Source: Orobanche coerulescens
Taxonomy: Eukaryota; Streptophyta; Magnoliopsida; Lamiales; Orobanchaceae
Length of the DNA stretch: 64,000 bases
Assembly: GCA_033398695.1 (NCBI GenBank)
Contig: CM065814.1
Coordinates: forward strand, 101,558,501-101,622,500
Direction: 5' to 3'
Part shown: positions 45,118 through 56,957 of the stretch, piece by piece
Layout of the letters: each line of letters begins with the position of its first letter
How positions within the stretch are numbered: position 1 is the stretch's first letter
Program-made: the position numbers and the translations under genes
The notes under the pieces: generated by a model
Told to the model about the DNA's origin: nothing
Database searches by the model: none
What the model saw: only the letters and a program-made list of their open reading frames with translations

Positions 45118-45213
45118 TAATCCCATATACTACCATTTAATTATTTCGTGTTTTGTGGATATTGAAAAATTTTAGAAGATTTTGCTCTGGGTAGTGATCA
45201 TTTGTGTTTACAG
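45118..45213 (+). other. Putative leader intron of E7 (GTAAGT ... ACAG)
   Basis: GTAAGTTTCC at 45118 and GTTTACAG at 45206-45213, one base before TATGTTGAGAGG (gag start). It is 96 nt long and T-rich. E2 has the homologous pair at the same spacing. Confidence 0.45.
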
Positions 45214-45214
45214 T

Positions 45215-46215
45215 ATGTTGAGAGGAGGTCGTGGATGCGGACGCGGACGTGGTAATGCGAGACAGGAAGATTCGTCGTCTACCCTGGATTTGTCATCTAA
45301 TCGAGCAGTTTTGGTGGACAACAGGAATCAGTTACTAATGACCGAGCGCGAACTATGGAGGAAGATGCAAATCCTAACATGTTGGGAGTGCTTAAACAAG
45401 TGGTCACTCAGATGACCCAATTTGCTCAGGTGGTTGACCGCATGCAAGCGACGATGAGCCAACAGCGTAACAAAGACAATCGGGGGGATAAATGGCTTTC
45501 AGAAGTGGTTAAATTACACCCACCGAAATTTGACGGTTCTTCAGAGATGCCTACATGGGACCACTGACTGAAAGAACTGGAGAAGAATTGTCCCGATGAC
45601 CGAAAAGTTCCGATCGCTCAGTATTTTCTGACTGGAAAAGCTTTCGATTGGTGGGAAGCCATTCGACCTGAGGATCATAATGCTGACTGGACATAATTCA
45701 AATTAATGATGGAAGCACAATATTATCCTCGTCCAGTTAGAGAGTCTAGAGTCCGAGAGTTTTTCTCACCGCAAAATCTGGAGGCATTTGTGACAGATAT
45801 GATGAAGACTTTTAATCACCAGCAGACCTTTGTGCGACATCTGGTCAGAACCGAGGCAGAAAAGATTTTTCACTTCGACATGCGGATGAAGCCGGAGATC
45901 CAACAATATATGAAGGGATTTGAATGTACTACTCTTCGACAGTATCAGGACAAAGCTCTGGCTTACGAAATGAAAGAGACGGCAGTGGAGAAATTTGCGG
46001 AATCGAAGAAGCAGTGAGTGTCTGGCAACTTCACTGAGAACAAGAGTAGTGGGCCCCGCAAGGGCCAGTCCTCATTTCATTCATCCAAGAGGACTACGTA
46101 TCCTTCTCGAGGCAGAAAGAAGTTCAGAATGGCATCGACGGCTACCGATGCAGTGAAGTAGTGTTATAACTGTGGACGGCCAAGGCATGTTCGGCGTGAT
46201 TGCTCCGCCCCTTCC
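45215..46215 (+). pseudogene. E7 gag
   Basis: It starts MLRGGRGCGRGRGNARQ, then an early frameshift moves into the frame MEEDANPNMLGVLKQVVTQM. The core has LHPPKFDGSSEMPTWDH, then stops at 45565, about 45694, 46015 and about 46159. HFDMRMKPEIQQYMKGFEC and LRQYQDKALAYEMKE are conserved. The first knuckle (CYNCGRPRHVRRDC) has Arg in place of Gly, and the frame continues into protease. The stops look like base substitutions (for example W codon TGG to TGA). Confidence 0.85.
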
Positions 46216-47075
46216 GTGACCTGTTTTGAATGTGGGCAAGAAGGGCATCGCGCGTATTTTTGCGGAAATGTGACTAGATCATTTGGGGCTCGCACTTCAG
46301 CACAAGTTTCGAAAGAGACGAGTGTGAACCTGACACAGCAGAGTGGTCTTCAACAACAGAATTTTGGAAAGAGGGAATCATCCAGTGCTGGGTCCATTCC
46401 TCCGTGCCTTTATGAGATGAGGAGGTCAGATGATCAGAACACTGCTGTTGCATCAGGTACGATTCAGATTCTTTTGCAACCAGTTAGTGTCTTATTCGAT
46501 TCAGGAGCTACGCATTCTTTCATATCATTGAACTGTGTTAATCGTTTGAAAATCTCGTGTTTGCATAATTGTGAACCTTATGTTGTGAGTCTGCCGAGTG
46601 GAGAGAGAATTGTGGGAAATCTAGAAGCTAGAAATTTTCCTGTGTCCATAAGAGGGAGAAATTGGCCGTCAAATCTTATTGTGGTCGACGTCCATGGTGA
46701 CGATTTAATTCTTGAAGACGATTTGCTCAATCATTATGGGGCTATTTTGAATTATCGGAACAGAGTTATCTCGATTATTGCTGATGACGGATCTGAACAT
46801 TTATTCGAAAGATGGAGACCAAGAAGCTCATGGAAAGTGATCAAAGCCATGAAAGTGATTAAATTGTTGAAACGGGGTTGTACCGGGTTTTGGTGTTAGG
46901 ACATGAAGAAGGAAGAAGGAGTAGAGCTCTCATCTATTCTAGTGGTGAACGAATTCTCAGATGTATTCCCTAACGAACTACCTGGATTACCTTCACGTGG
47001 AGCTATAGAGTTTAATATCGAATTGGAACCAGGAGCCGCACCAATTTCTAGAGCACCGTACCGTATGGCGCCAAC
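46216..47075 (+). pseudogene. E7 second zinc knuckle, protease and linker to RT
   Basis: CFECGQEGHRAYFC (complete CCHC), a Gln-rich linker, protease [14 protein letters not shown] (DSG), LILEDDLLNHYGAI (Trp of the usual DDWL changed to Leu), FSDVFPNELPGLPSRGAIEF and PYRMAPT, where E8 interrupts. One stop lies at 46897-46899 in the same frame. Confidence 0.87.
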
Positions 47076-47267
47076 TGTTGTGGAAAAATCCCTCACAATA
47101 TGCCGCAAGTGCACGGTGTCAACAAGTAATAAAGTGATAAGTAAAGTATCGTTCCCTCGAGGACTGATTTCACTAAGTACCAAAATTTAGTCAACTCACA
47201 ATTTTATTTGAAGAACAATTAAATAGAGTTTATATCTAAACTAATTGCAGAAAATAAATAATAGTAC

Positions 47268-47303
<36 letters not shown>

Positions 47304-48371
47304 GGGGTAGGATTATGATTTTCACCTCAAACAATTGGGAATGATATTTATTCGATTCAATTCACTGTTATTCAATTGATTGTAAGACAGGAATTCCTAA
47401 ATTATTCTAAAGCCTTTCCCAAGGTCGATAGAAAATACTACGAATTACTAACTCGATATATCCCTATTCAAATCAGATAATTAATAGCTAAAACAGTTCA
47501 AGAATTCCCACAATAATTAGGCTTCACAATTCCCAAGAGTATATTCCTATCTCACGAAAATTAAGATTCGTCTCACAAGAACTATGCCTAAATTTCATCT
47601 CCCGAATCCATAAAGACATTCAAAACAAATTAACTGTTGGCCAGACAATTAAAAAGCATTAAGAACAGTAAGAAGAATCCAATTCAATAGAATAACGAGT
47701 AAATCGAAATAATAATAAATAATCAAACCGTCATGAAATTGGCTACAATCAAAATCCTACTCGAATAAATATAAAAATTAAGATGCAGAAAAACCGTAGG
47801 GATCCATGGTCTTGTCGTCCCCTCGAAATCTACACCTTCTGTTCTCCTTTAATCCTTTTCCGCCGCAAACTCCCTCCTTCTCCTGTTCTCCTGGTGTACC
47901 TTTTATATTGTTTCTTTTCTTTCCTCCCAGTAGGTTTTTCTTCTCCACGAAAATAAAATCCTTCTTCCCCTCAAAGTGCTCTCACGGCCAAACAAAAACA
48001 AAGGCCCAAGTGGCCCAAAACTGATCGCGGCCCAACTTCTTTTCTCCCACACACCAACAAAGAAATATGGCAGTGGCGTCTTTTTGCTTTTTGCGCTTTC
48101 TGTGCCGCGGCTCACTTAATGTGTGCCGCGTCACACAGTACAGTGTGCATATCATTCGCTGGTTGTCTTCGTGTGCCGCGGTTCACTTGGTGTGTGCCGC
48201 GGCTCATGACCAAAAACTGCTATTTTCGCCCGTTTTTCATCGTTTTGGCTCCCGGACTCCGATTTCCTGCAAAACATATAAATATAATGCATTAAAAGCT
48301 CATTTATGCTAATTTAGGCTCAAGATGGATATAAAATAATGATATAAAAGCGCATAAAAATACGCCTAACA
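47076..48371 (-). repeat. E8 3' LTR (1296 bp)
   Basis: TGTTGTGGAAAAAT...CGCCTAACA. It contains an (AAT)n tract (about 47267-47303) and, relative to the other LTR, an extra ~25 bp with TGCCGCGTCACACAGTACAG near 48125-48150. Confidence 0.92.
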
Positions 48372-49919
48372 AATACCCCCAAACTTGAGCCTTTGCTTGT
48401 CCTCAAGCAAACAATTTTCAATTTTAAACAAAATGTATCGTGAATAATCATGCAAATCCATAGTGCTCAACTTAATCAATACTACGCTGAAAACCTCAAA
48501 GAGTAATACAAGTATCGTAATAGTGAGTCACATCCAGGACACTGATTCCACTAAGTAACCAATTTCAGTCCTAATCAATCGTTCATGGAGAAAATCAAGC
48601 TCAAAGATTAACAAGCGTGAATTTAACCGACCGTCAATATGAAGGGTTAGATTAAACAAGCCAATTCGCCCAGTCCCACAGTCTAGTGGCAAAATTCAAG
48701 AGTTTCATTATCAAAATTAATCCTCGGATAGTATTCCCTTATGTATGCTCAATAATATGATTCGAGTTAACCACTAGGTTTCGGCTCTCGGGATATTTCA
48801 TCGGGATGATCCTAGGATAGATTTCCATTCTCATGTATCGGGGAACCGTTTGACGTAAAAGACACTCATGGGGCACATGGATGCTTCTAGTTACTAAGCC
48901 CCCCTCTACAGCGGAGAAATAACTCGAATAGCAATTCCCGCATGTCAAGGTTGATGTTTTACGCGAGAGTAAACAACGGGTCACGTGAATACCCCCGGTT
49001 ACTAGGCTTCCCATCATCGGTAAATGCGATATTTCTAAATTATTAATCTATTCGGGGTCGTCGTTTTACGCGAGAGTAAACAACGGGTCACGTGAATACC
49101 CCCGGTTACTAAACTTCCCATCATAGAACAAATAGTAACTCGACTTTTTGGAAAAACTGTCCGACCCTAAACTCAATCCAAATGCCAACAAGACTCGTAG
49201 TACTGGACGACTAGCTACGCGAAAAGTTTAACCAAACGTATAAACGGTGATTTGCAAACACGTATGTCTCCTTTCTTATCTGCTAAAATTTCTACAAAAA
49301 CGATAAAATTTCGGACCTAATTGAATACTCAACAGAAACAGATATCTCTGACTGCAACTCGACCAAAAGTCAACCGTTTCTTCCAAGAGAAATCAGTATT
49401 GTAACATCAGTTTTACACACGGGAGCACGAAAAATTCACGAAAAATTCAAGCTTGCAAAAACCATCAACAGCATGCAAAATAAAGTCCACTACACATAAC
49501 ATTATCAATAATAAAACTCATGTGAAAATAAAAGAGATAAGGAAAAGTGAAACTTATTCCAAATGTCTTCTTGAACACCCGCACATGTCTGAGTGGAAAC
49601 GTCGGTCAATCCATACTTCAAATAACGCCCAACATCACGAGGGACCCCAAACTTAGTCTCTAGTCATGAGATAACAATAGACATTAAATCAAGAAAGACT
49701 AGAATATGAAGAATAATAACTCATAGGGGTTATAAAGAAATATCAGAGAAATAAGGGCCAACAAGAATACACGAATCCAAATGAAATAACAAAAACAAAG
49801 AAAAAATTAATAACTAAAAATCAAATAAAAACAACTAACTAGAAAGCAAGTAAAAATGATGGGTTGCCTCCCATCAAGCGCTCTATTTTACGTCTTGAGC
49901 ACGACGTGGCGAAAAAATT
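48372..49919 (-). other. E8 internal non-coding part
   Basis: It begins with the polypurine tract. Two copies of a ~65-bp repeat (TTTTACGCGAGAGTAAACAA...GGTTACTARRCTTCCCATCA) lie near 48954-49018 and 49063-49127, and a weaker third lies around 48852-48905. The box GGGTTGCCTCCCATCAAGCG (49861-49880) looks like a conserved element motif. No pol domain is found. Confidence 0.7.
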
Positions 49920-50653
49920 CTAACGTGGCTTCTTTCTAGGGAGATTGCGAAATGCCCCCTTCTTGCAATCTATAAGCCTCTTATTCCATAAGGGAGGCTT
50001 TGGTTCATGCCCGGTTGCCAAAAATAATGAGTAAGAATAATTACGCGGACAACCAAAAAATGATGGAAGAATATAATCATGATAAGGCATGAAAAAATAA
50101 GCAGAGTTCAAATGGGTAAATAATAAAGAATTATCGTGCACAACCTCATTAGAACTCGAAGAATCAGCCTCAACAAAATCATGAGTAATGGGGTCAATCT
50201 CTCCCATTATGGATTTAGGAAAATTATGCGGGGCACCGTTAATAAAATTTTTGGCACAAAAGTATTCACCTTATTAGTCGAAGTTTGATGACAATTTAAT
50301 GGAATTTCTTTGAAAACATCATCAATGATAACTTCTTCTCTAGGCTCATCACACTTTATGAAATCATTGGTTGCTGGGGGATCGACCCTAAAACTCAACA
50401 TGTCGTTCTTCTCTACCTCCCCCTCAACTTCACTACTAAATAAATGAGCTGTAAAATAACCATAGTGAACTTCAAGACCACGATGTGCACATTCTAGCTC
50501 AAAAAGGGTACTATCAGGATTTTTAAGAACGTCTACACATTGTTCAAGCATGGTCTTTTGTTTTGGGGAGAAATTTGTTGACCTATTTGGCGAATTATTA
50601 AGAACATTAGGATTTATGAAATGCCAAGGGCCACGATACTCATAGGAAAACAT
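49920..50653 (-). pseudogene. E8 ORF of unknown function, two overlapping frames (148 + 95 aa)
   Basis: The first part starts MFSYEYRGPWHFINPN and contains PKQKTMLEQCVDVLKNPDS and a Glu-rich middle (FSSEVEGEVEKND). It ends at a TAATG where the second frame begins with MGEIDPITHDFVEADSSSSN and ends with PPLWNKRLIDCKKGAFRNLP and KKPR. The stop/start overlap may just mark a one-base indel in a ~245-aa protein. No gag, protease or RT motif is visible. It begins about 110 bp inside the 5' LTR, the usual gag position. Confidence 0.55.
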
Positions 50654-50743
50654 AATGAAAAAAAAATAAAAATATAGGAACTAAAGAAGAAACTTCAAAT
50701 TAAAATTAGAGTCGCTTGGTATTGATATTAGCGAAAAATCAGT

Positions 50744-50760
50744 CCCCGGCAACGGCGCCA
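50744..50760 (-). promoter_or_regulatory. E8 primer-binding site (tRNA-Asp)
   Basis: The minus strand reads TGGCGCCGTTGCCGGGG, the sequence used by Athila-like elements and complementary to the 3' end of tRNA-Asp. It ends six bases from the LTR at 50767. Confidence 0.85.
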
Positions 50761-50766
50761 AAAACT

Positions 50767-52037
50767 TGTTGTGGGAAAACCCCTCACAATATGCCGCAAG
50801 TGCACGGTGTCAACAAGTAATAAAGTGATAAGTAAAGTATCGTTCCCTCGAGGACTGATTTCACTAAGTACCAAAATTTAGTCAACTCACAATTTTATTT
50901 GAAGAACAATTAAATAGAGTTTATATCTAAACTAATTGCAGAAAATAAATAATAGTACTAATAATAATAATAATAATAATAATACTAATAAGGGGTAGGA
51001 TTATGATTTTCACCTCAAACAATCGGGAATGATATTTATTCGATTCAATTCACTGTTATTCAATTGATTGTAAGCCAGGAATTCCTAAATTATTCTAAAG
51101 CCTTTCCCAAGGTCGATAGAAAATACTACGAATTACTAACTCGATATATCCCTATTCGAATCAGATAATTAATAGCTAAAACAGTTCAAGAATTCCCACA
51201 ATAATTAGGCTTCACAATTCCCAAGAGTATATTCCTATCTCACGAAAATTATGATTCGTCTCACAAGAACTATGCCTAAATTTCATCTCCCGAATCCATA
51301 AAGACATTCAAAACAAATTAACTGTTGGCCAGACAATTAAAAAGCATTAAGAACAGTAAGAAGAATCCAATTCAATAGAATAACGAGTAAATCGAAATAA
51401 TAATAAATAATCAAACCGTCATGAAATTGGCTACAATCAAAATCCTACTCGAATAAATCTAAAAATTAAGATGCAGAAAAACCGTAGGGATCCGTGGTCT
51501 TGTCGTCCTCTCGAAATCTACACCTTCTGTTCTCCTTTAATCCTTTTCCGCCGCAAACTCCCTCCTTCTCCTGTTCTCCTGGTGTACCTTTTATATTGTT
51601 TCTTTTCTTTCCTCCCAGTAGGTTTTTCTTCTCCAGGAAAATAAAATCCTTCTTCCCCTCAAAGTGCTCTCATGGCCAAACAAAAACAAAGGCCCAAGCG
51701 GCCCAAAACTGATCGCGGCCCAACTTCTTTTCTCCCACACACCAACAAAGAAATATGGCAGTGGCGTCTTTATGCTTTTTGCGCTTTCTGTGCCGCGGCT
51801 CACTTAATGTGTGCATATCATTCGCTGGTTGTCTTCGTGTGCCGCGGTTCACTTGGTGTGTGCCGCGGCTCATGACCAAAAACTGCTATTTTCGCCCGTT
51901 TTTCATCGTTTTGGATCTCGGACTCCGATTTCCTGCAAAACATATAAATATAATGCATTAAAAGCTCATTTATGCTAATTTAGGCTCAAGATGGAGATAA
52001 AATAATGATATAAAAGCGCATAAAAATACGCCTAACA
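50767..52037 (-). repeat. E8 5' LTR (1271 bp)
   Basis: TGTTGTGGGAAAAC...CGCCTAACA, followed by the CCAAC duplication and the E7 frame. Confidence 0.92.
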
Positions 52038-52750
52038 CCAACCGAGATGTATGAGTTAAAGAAACAGCTTGAGGAATTGTTTCAGCAGGGTTACATTCAC
52101 CCTAACGTTTCTCCTTGGGGTGCGTCTGTTCTTTTTGTTCGAAAGAAATATGGATCCCTACGATTGTGTATTGATTACAAGGATCTAAACAAGGTGAAGA
52201 TCAAGAATAAATACCCATTGCCTCGGATCGATGATTTATTTGATCAACTGCAGGGGGCGACGGTATTCTCGAAGATCAACTTGAGATCAGGATACCATCA
52301 GTTAAGGATTAAGGAATCTGATATACCGAAATCCGTTTTCAGATCCCGGTACGGGCCCTATGAGTTTGTGGTGATGCCATTTGGACTTACTAATACTCAT
52401 GCCATGTTTATGCAATTGATGAATCGGGTATTCTTAGAATACTTGGATAAATTCGTGGTCGTTTTCATTGACGACATATTGATTTATTCGAAGGATCGAG
52501 AAGAGCATGCAGAACATTTGCGTATTGCTTTAAATACTTTGAGGAATGAACAACTTTATGCAAAACTTTCCAAATGTGAGTTCTGGTTTAAGAAAGTAAC
52601 GTTCCTTGGGCACGTGATATCAACCGACGGAGTACAGGTAGACCTGAAGAAACTTGAGGCAATTTTGGAGTGGGAATATCCTAAGAACATAAAGGAAGTC
52701 CGAAGTTTCTTAGGACTTGCTGGATATTATCGTCGTTTGTGGAAGGATTT
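52038..52750 (+). pseudogene. E7 reverse transcriptase
   Basis: This resumes the frame after E8 ([13 protein letters not shown]). It has [47 protein letters not shown] (140-143 from the first Met) and [20 protein letters not shown]. The first catalytic Asp is Asn at residue 78 ([10 protein letters not shown]). The frame breaks after LAGYYRR near 52738. Confidence 0.88.
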
Positions 52751-54219
52751 TCCAAAATTGCTTGTCTGCTTACTCAGTTGTTATAGAAGGCTCATAAATT
52801 CGTGTGGGACGAGAAATGTCAAACTAGTTTTGATGAACTTAAGAGAAGACTGACAACGGCGCTAATATTAGCACTACCAGATGGAACTGATGGGTTCATG
52901 GTTTACAGCGATGCTTCAAATCAGGGTCTGGGTTGCGTGTTAATGCAGAAGGATAGCGTGATTGACTATGCCTCTCGACATTTGAAACCATATGAGGTTA
53001 ACTACCCAACACATGATTTAGAGTTAGTAGCCGTTGTCTTTGTCCTGAAGATTTGGCGACATTATTTGTACGGTACTCACTGTCAGATCTTCACAGATCA
53101 CAAGAGTCTCAAATATATTTTCAGTCAGAAGGAATTAAACATGAGACAAAGTAGGTGGCTGGAATTAATTAAAGATTACGACCTGGAAATTCTTTATCAT
53201 CCAGGCAAAGCGAACATGGTAGCTGATGCACTAAGCCTCAAACTTGTTTATATTCGGATGTTGGAAATGCTTACGTCCGAGTCCAGCATTCAACGACAAT
53301 TTATTCGAGAAGGAGTTGAAGTTTAGGTGCAAGGAGTCCAAGGGCAACTGTGTGTGATGGAATTAACTTCGTCGTTAATCAAAGAAATCAAATCTAAGCA
53401 GTTGGATGATCCTCTGATTATTCGGTTACGTGATGAAGTGGACAAAGGAAAGGCCCCAGGATTCATAATACATGATGATGGAGTTCTGATATTCCATAGT
53501 CGACTTTGCATCCCCGATGACGATGTTTTGAAACAGACGACCATGAAAGAAGCTCACAGCGCGCCCTATGCTATTCATCCGGGCACCAGTAAGATGTACA
53601 AGTATTTAAGAAGAATTTTTGGTGGGGAAATATGAAGAAGGATGTATCAGAATACGTCTCGAAGTGTTTAACTTGTCAACAGGTTAAGATTGAATATCAG
53701 CGATCTGCCGGAATGTTGAAGCCACTTCCGATTCCTGAATGGAAATGGGAGGATATATTGATGGACTTTATAACCGATATGCTAAGGACCAGAATGGGGA
53801 TGAATATGATTTGGGTGATAGTTGATCGTCTAACAAAGTCAGCTCATTTTCTGGGTATTAAGGATACTTGGGGACCAGAGAAGTTGGCACGAGTGTTTAT
53901 TGCGGAGATAGTCCGATTGCATGGTACGCCGAAGACCATTATTTCGGATCCGGATGGTCGCTTTGTGTCATACTTTTGGAAGGCAGTTCATAAAGCCTTG
54001 GGAACCGAGCTGAACTTTAGCATAGTTTATCATCCTCAGACTGACGGACAGTCCGAAAGGACTATTCAGACAGTGAAAGATATGCTAAGAGCTTGTGCCT
54101 TAGATTGGTCGTCTGATTGGGAGATTCATTTGCCGTTGATTGAATTCACCTACAACAATAGTTGGCATGCTTCCATTAAGATGGCACCTTTTGAAGTGTT
54201 ATACGGGAGAAGATGTTGA
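52751..54219 (+). pseudogene. E7 RNase H and integrase core
   Basis: RNase H (from 52802): [58 protein letters not shown] at 53324 is followed in frame by QLCVMELTSSLIKEIKSK and HSAPYAIHPGTSKMY. A small frame change at 53632 leads to KCLTCQQV (Cys 12, Cys 15) and the core with Asp 45 (ILMDFI), Asp 106 (ISDPDGRF) and Glu 142 (DGQSERT). The DDE triad is preserved. It ends in TGA at 54217. Confidence 0.87.
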
Positions 54220-54804
54220 TCACCCCCGTGTTGGGATGATTCATCTACCTTGATCGAGATGGAACCAGAGTTGATAGCACAGACTCAAGAGAAGGTAGCT
54301 CTAATTCGTGAAATGCTATTGACTGCCCAGAGTCGACAGAAGTCTTATGCAGACGTGCACCGTCGCCTGCTAGAGTTTGAAATTGGGGACCACGTGCTCT
54401 TAAAGGATTCTCCTACTCGAGGACTTTTCCGTTTTGGGAAGAAAGGAAAGTTGAGTCCGAGATATATCGGACCATTCGAGATCCTTGAAAGAGTTGGCGA
54501 GTTGGCGTACAGGTTGGCCTCACCGCCATCGCTGAGTCATGTTAATAATGTGTTCCACGTATCCCAATTACATAAATATGTACCGGATCCCAGTCATATC
54601 ATTGATTTTGGCGAGATTGAAGTAGATAATGATGGCACGTTCGAAGAAAAGCCAATCAAGATACTCGAGAGTCGAGTTAAATAATTGAGGAATAAACCAA
54701 TCTACTTAGTTAAAGTTCAGTGGTCTCGACATGGAGTTGAAGAAGCAACTTGGGAGACTGAGGATAGTATGAAGTCGAGATACCCGAAATTGTTTTCGTC
54801 TTAA
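54220..54804 (+). pseudogene. E7 integrase C-terminus with chromodomain-like tail
   Basis: MEPELIAQTQEKVALIREML, IGDHVLLKDSPTRGLFRFGK, LSPRYIGPFEILERVGELAY, VNNVFHVSQLHKYVPDPSHI, ILESRVK, stop, then in the same frame LRNKPIYLVKVQWSRHGVEE and ATWETEDSMKSRYPKLFSS. The conserved TTTCGGGACAAAACTT box and polypurine tract (TTTTTAGAGGGGTAGTA) follow. Confidence 0.86.
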
Positions 54805-54989
54805 GTTTCGGGACAAAACTTCTTTTTAGAGGGGTAGTATGTAATGCCCAGATAATTATTGTGTATTTTACCTGTATTCGAACTTGTAACATTTGATTAT
54901 GTGGTATTATTAATCGAAGTGTGGTTTACCGTATTCGTATTCCTGCGTTCTTGAGTTTCCAACACATTCATGCATGCATCTGCATGTCA

Positions 54990-55385
54990 TAACATACACT
55001 AGACGTTGAGCATAACGTACGTTAAGTGTTGAGTATAAAGTACGTTATAGTTGTAGCGTAGCGTACGTAAGCTTCAGTCAAAGGTAGATCAGATAAGGTC
55101 GGTATGTGGGGGCCAGAGGGAGATTCGTCGAATTGCCCCGCGTGAACATGGACGGCTTTTCAATAAAGTAGGTCAACGAGGCTTAACGTACGTTAGGTAT
55201 GGGTGATAACGTGCGCTATGTACATGGTTTTATGTACGTAAAGGGTTTGGATAGCATACGTAAGAGAAGCCAGAATCGAGGCAGTGAGCTACTGCCGGAC
55301 ATTAACGTACGTTAATGATTGAGAATTGCGTACGCTAAGGCCATAACGTCCATAAGGCTTTACCGTTAACGTACGTAATGTTTAA
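54990..55385. promoter_or_regulatory. CGTACG palindrome array in the E7 LTR
   Basis: About eleven sites such as TTAACGTACGTTA, AACGTACGTTAG, TTGCGTACGCTAAG and TTAACGTACGTAATG, ending just before the TATA box. Confidence 0.78.
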
Positions 55386-56902
55386 AATTCTATTTATAGA
55401 CCTCAACCTCCTTTTCATTCCCTCTTCACTTCTTGGCCAATTTCTGCAACTTGAGAACTCCCCATCTCCGAAAATCTCTTATATCATTATCCCAGCTCAT
55501 TTTATAAGATCGTAGACCGTTGTGGATTGGTGCTCAAGCTTCCGGTGTTGAGTTTCACCAAGTATTTTATTGTTCTTCTCTAGATTAAGGTATGTTGATC
55601 CTTCACCAACTAGAATACTTGTTCTTAATGATGTTTTGAACCTGTTTTTGAGATTACCAAGTTCGTTATTATCATGAGGAGTCGAAAACCATGTTTTTAG
55701 AAGAATATATTCAGTTATACTTCGGTTCTCCTTCGTTGTTAAGAGTATTAATCGAACCTTGTTGGGATAGAACCCTAGAATGTAGTGTCCTGAGTTTGTT
55801 ATGGATTCTGAGCATGATTATAATGAGTTTTTTGAGATTACTAAGGTATTTCACCGTGGATAGTTCAGTGTTTTGATAGAGGTGCTTGATTTAACAATAT
55901 TCTTCATATTCATGGTTAAAACGAATCGGCTATGTTGATAGAATCAAACCCCGAACACCGTTGTATCGTCCCCTTTCGAAGTACGCTTGGTATGCTAGTT
56001 TCTTGAATCACACCTTTGATATGAATTGTAAGATTAGCCGAACCATATGTATTGGAATTCAAAATCAAGATTGAGGTTTGGATTGTGGTGACATGTATAT
56101 CCATGAATCCGTAGACATCGACATTTCATCTCCGATATGGTCGATTCATATGAAGTATGTCATTATTCCGGCTTAGCTTTCATCGAGTAGAAACCGTGAA
56201 CCGGCCTTACGTTAATTTAACTCGGATATAACTTAAGGCGCTAGGTGTTCGTACGTTAACTTTGTGAAGTAAGTTGAACCCTTTGTTATTTCCTTTGAAT
56301 AAGGTCCGAGCCTTGCAAGGTGATTGATCGATGGGCGGCGACCTTCGGGCATATTGAAAGTCGTTGAGGTATTTAATTCTTGCCATATTTCTAAGGCAAG
56401 TATCGTAATTTGACTATTGGTTTAATGTTGATGATTTTGATCATGCATATTGTAATTCATGTTGTTGAACATGAGATAATCCAAGTTGATGTGTCATAAT
56501 GTCGTTCAGGTTATTGATTCAGATGTTGTTCATGCTGATGGACATATCGATTTGCATATGTATATGCATAGTTGTATTGTATATGTTGTATTGATCCAAA
56601 GGGATCGTATGATCTATGCTGAGGGTGCTGGATCAGTTGTCAACCTCATGTTAGTCCGACGGGATCATCTTAGGATCTATGCTGAGGTCGCTGGATCATT
56701 GGATGGGTTTTCCACCTCATGTTGGTCCTACGGGATCATCTTGGGATATATGCTGAGGGCGCTGGATCATTGGATTACCCGGTGTTGTGTTGATGGAATC
56801 ATGTGGATTCGCATCGTTGGATTCCGGTAGAAGAAGTCCGCTTTTTTGTATCTTGCTATGCATCGTTGTTGCATATCTGATTTTGTATACTATGATACTT
56901 GT

Positions 56903-56957
56903 ACTAGCATTGTTTTGCTAACCCCTGCAGGGGTGGATATTTGTTTTGATGTTCAGG
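56903..56957 (+). promoter_or_regulatory. E7 3' LTR double-hairpin module
   Basis: CTAGCATTGTTTTGCTAA, CCCC-TGCA-GGGG, then GGATAT-TTGTTTTG-ATGTTC followed by AGG. The stem pairs throughout if two G-T pairs are allowed. Confidence 0.65.

Larger units (their letters stand above)
47076..52037 (-). mobile_element. E8: short Athila/Tat-like LTR element inserted in E7 pol
   Basis: Target duplication CCAAC (47071-47075 and 52038-52042). LTRs are 47076-48371 and 50767-52037, about 98 percent alike. The minus-strand polypurine tract (CAAGTTTGGGGGTATT, at 48372-48387) and the primer site complementary to tRNA-Asp (50744-50760) fit the Athila/Tat group. The internal region is only 2.4 kb with one ORF of unknown function and no pol, so it is non-autonomous. 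It is younger than E7, whose reading frame resumes exactly at 52038. Confidence 0.9.

Noticed and set aside
47806..48312. Plus-strand ORFs in E8 LTRs (72-81 aa)
   Set aside because: They occur in both LTRs but against the element's direction, are rich in Ser/Phe from pyrimidine-rich DNA, and are disrupted by the 25-bp indel.
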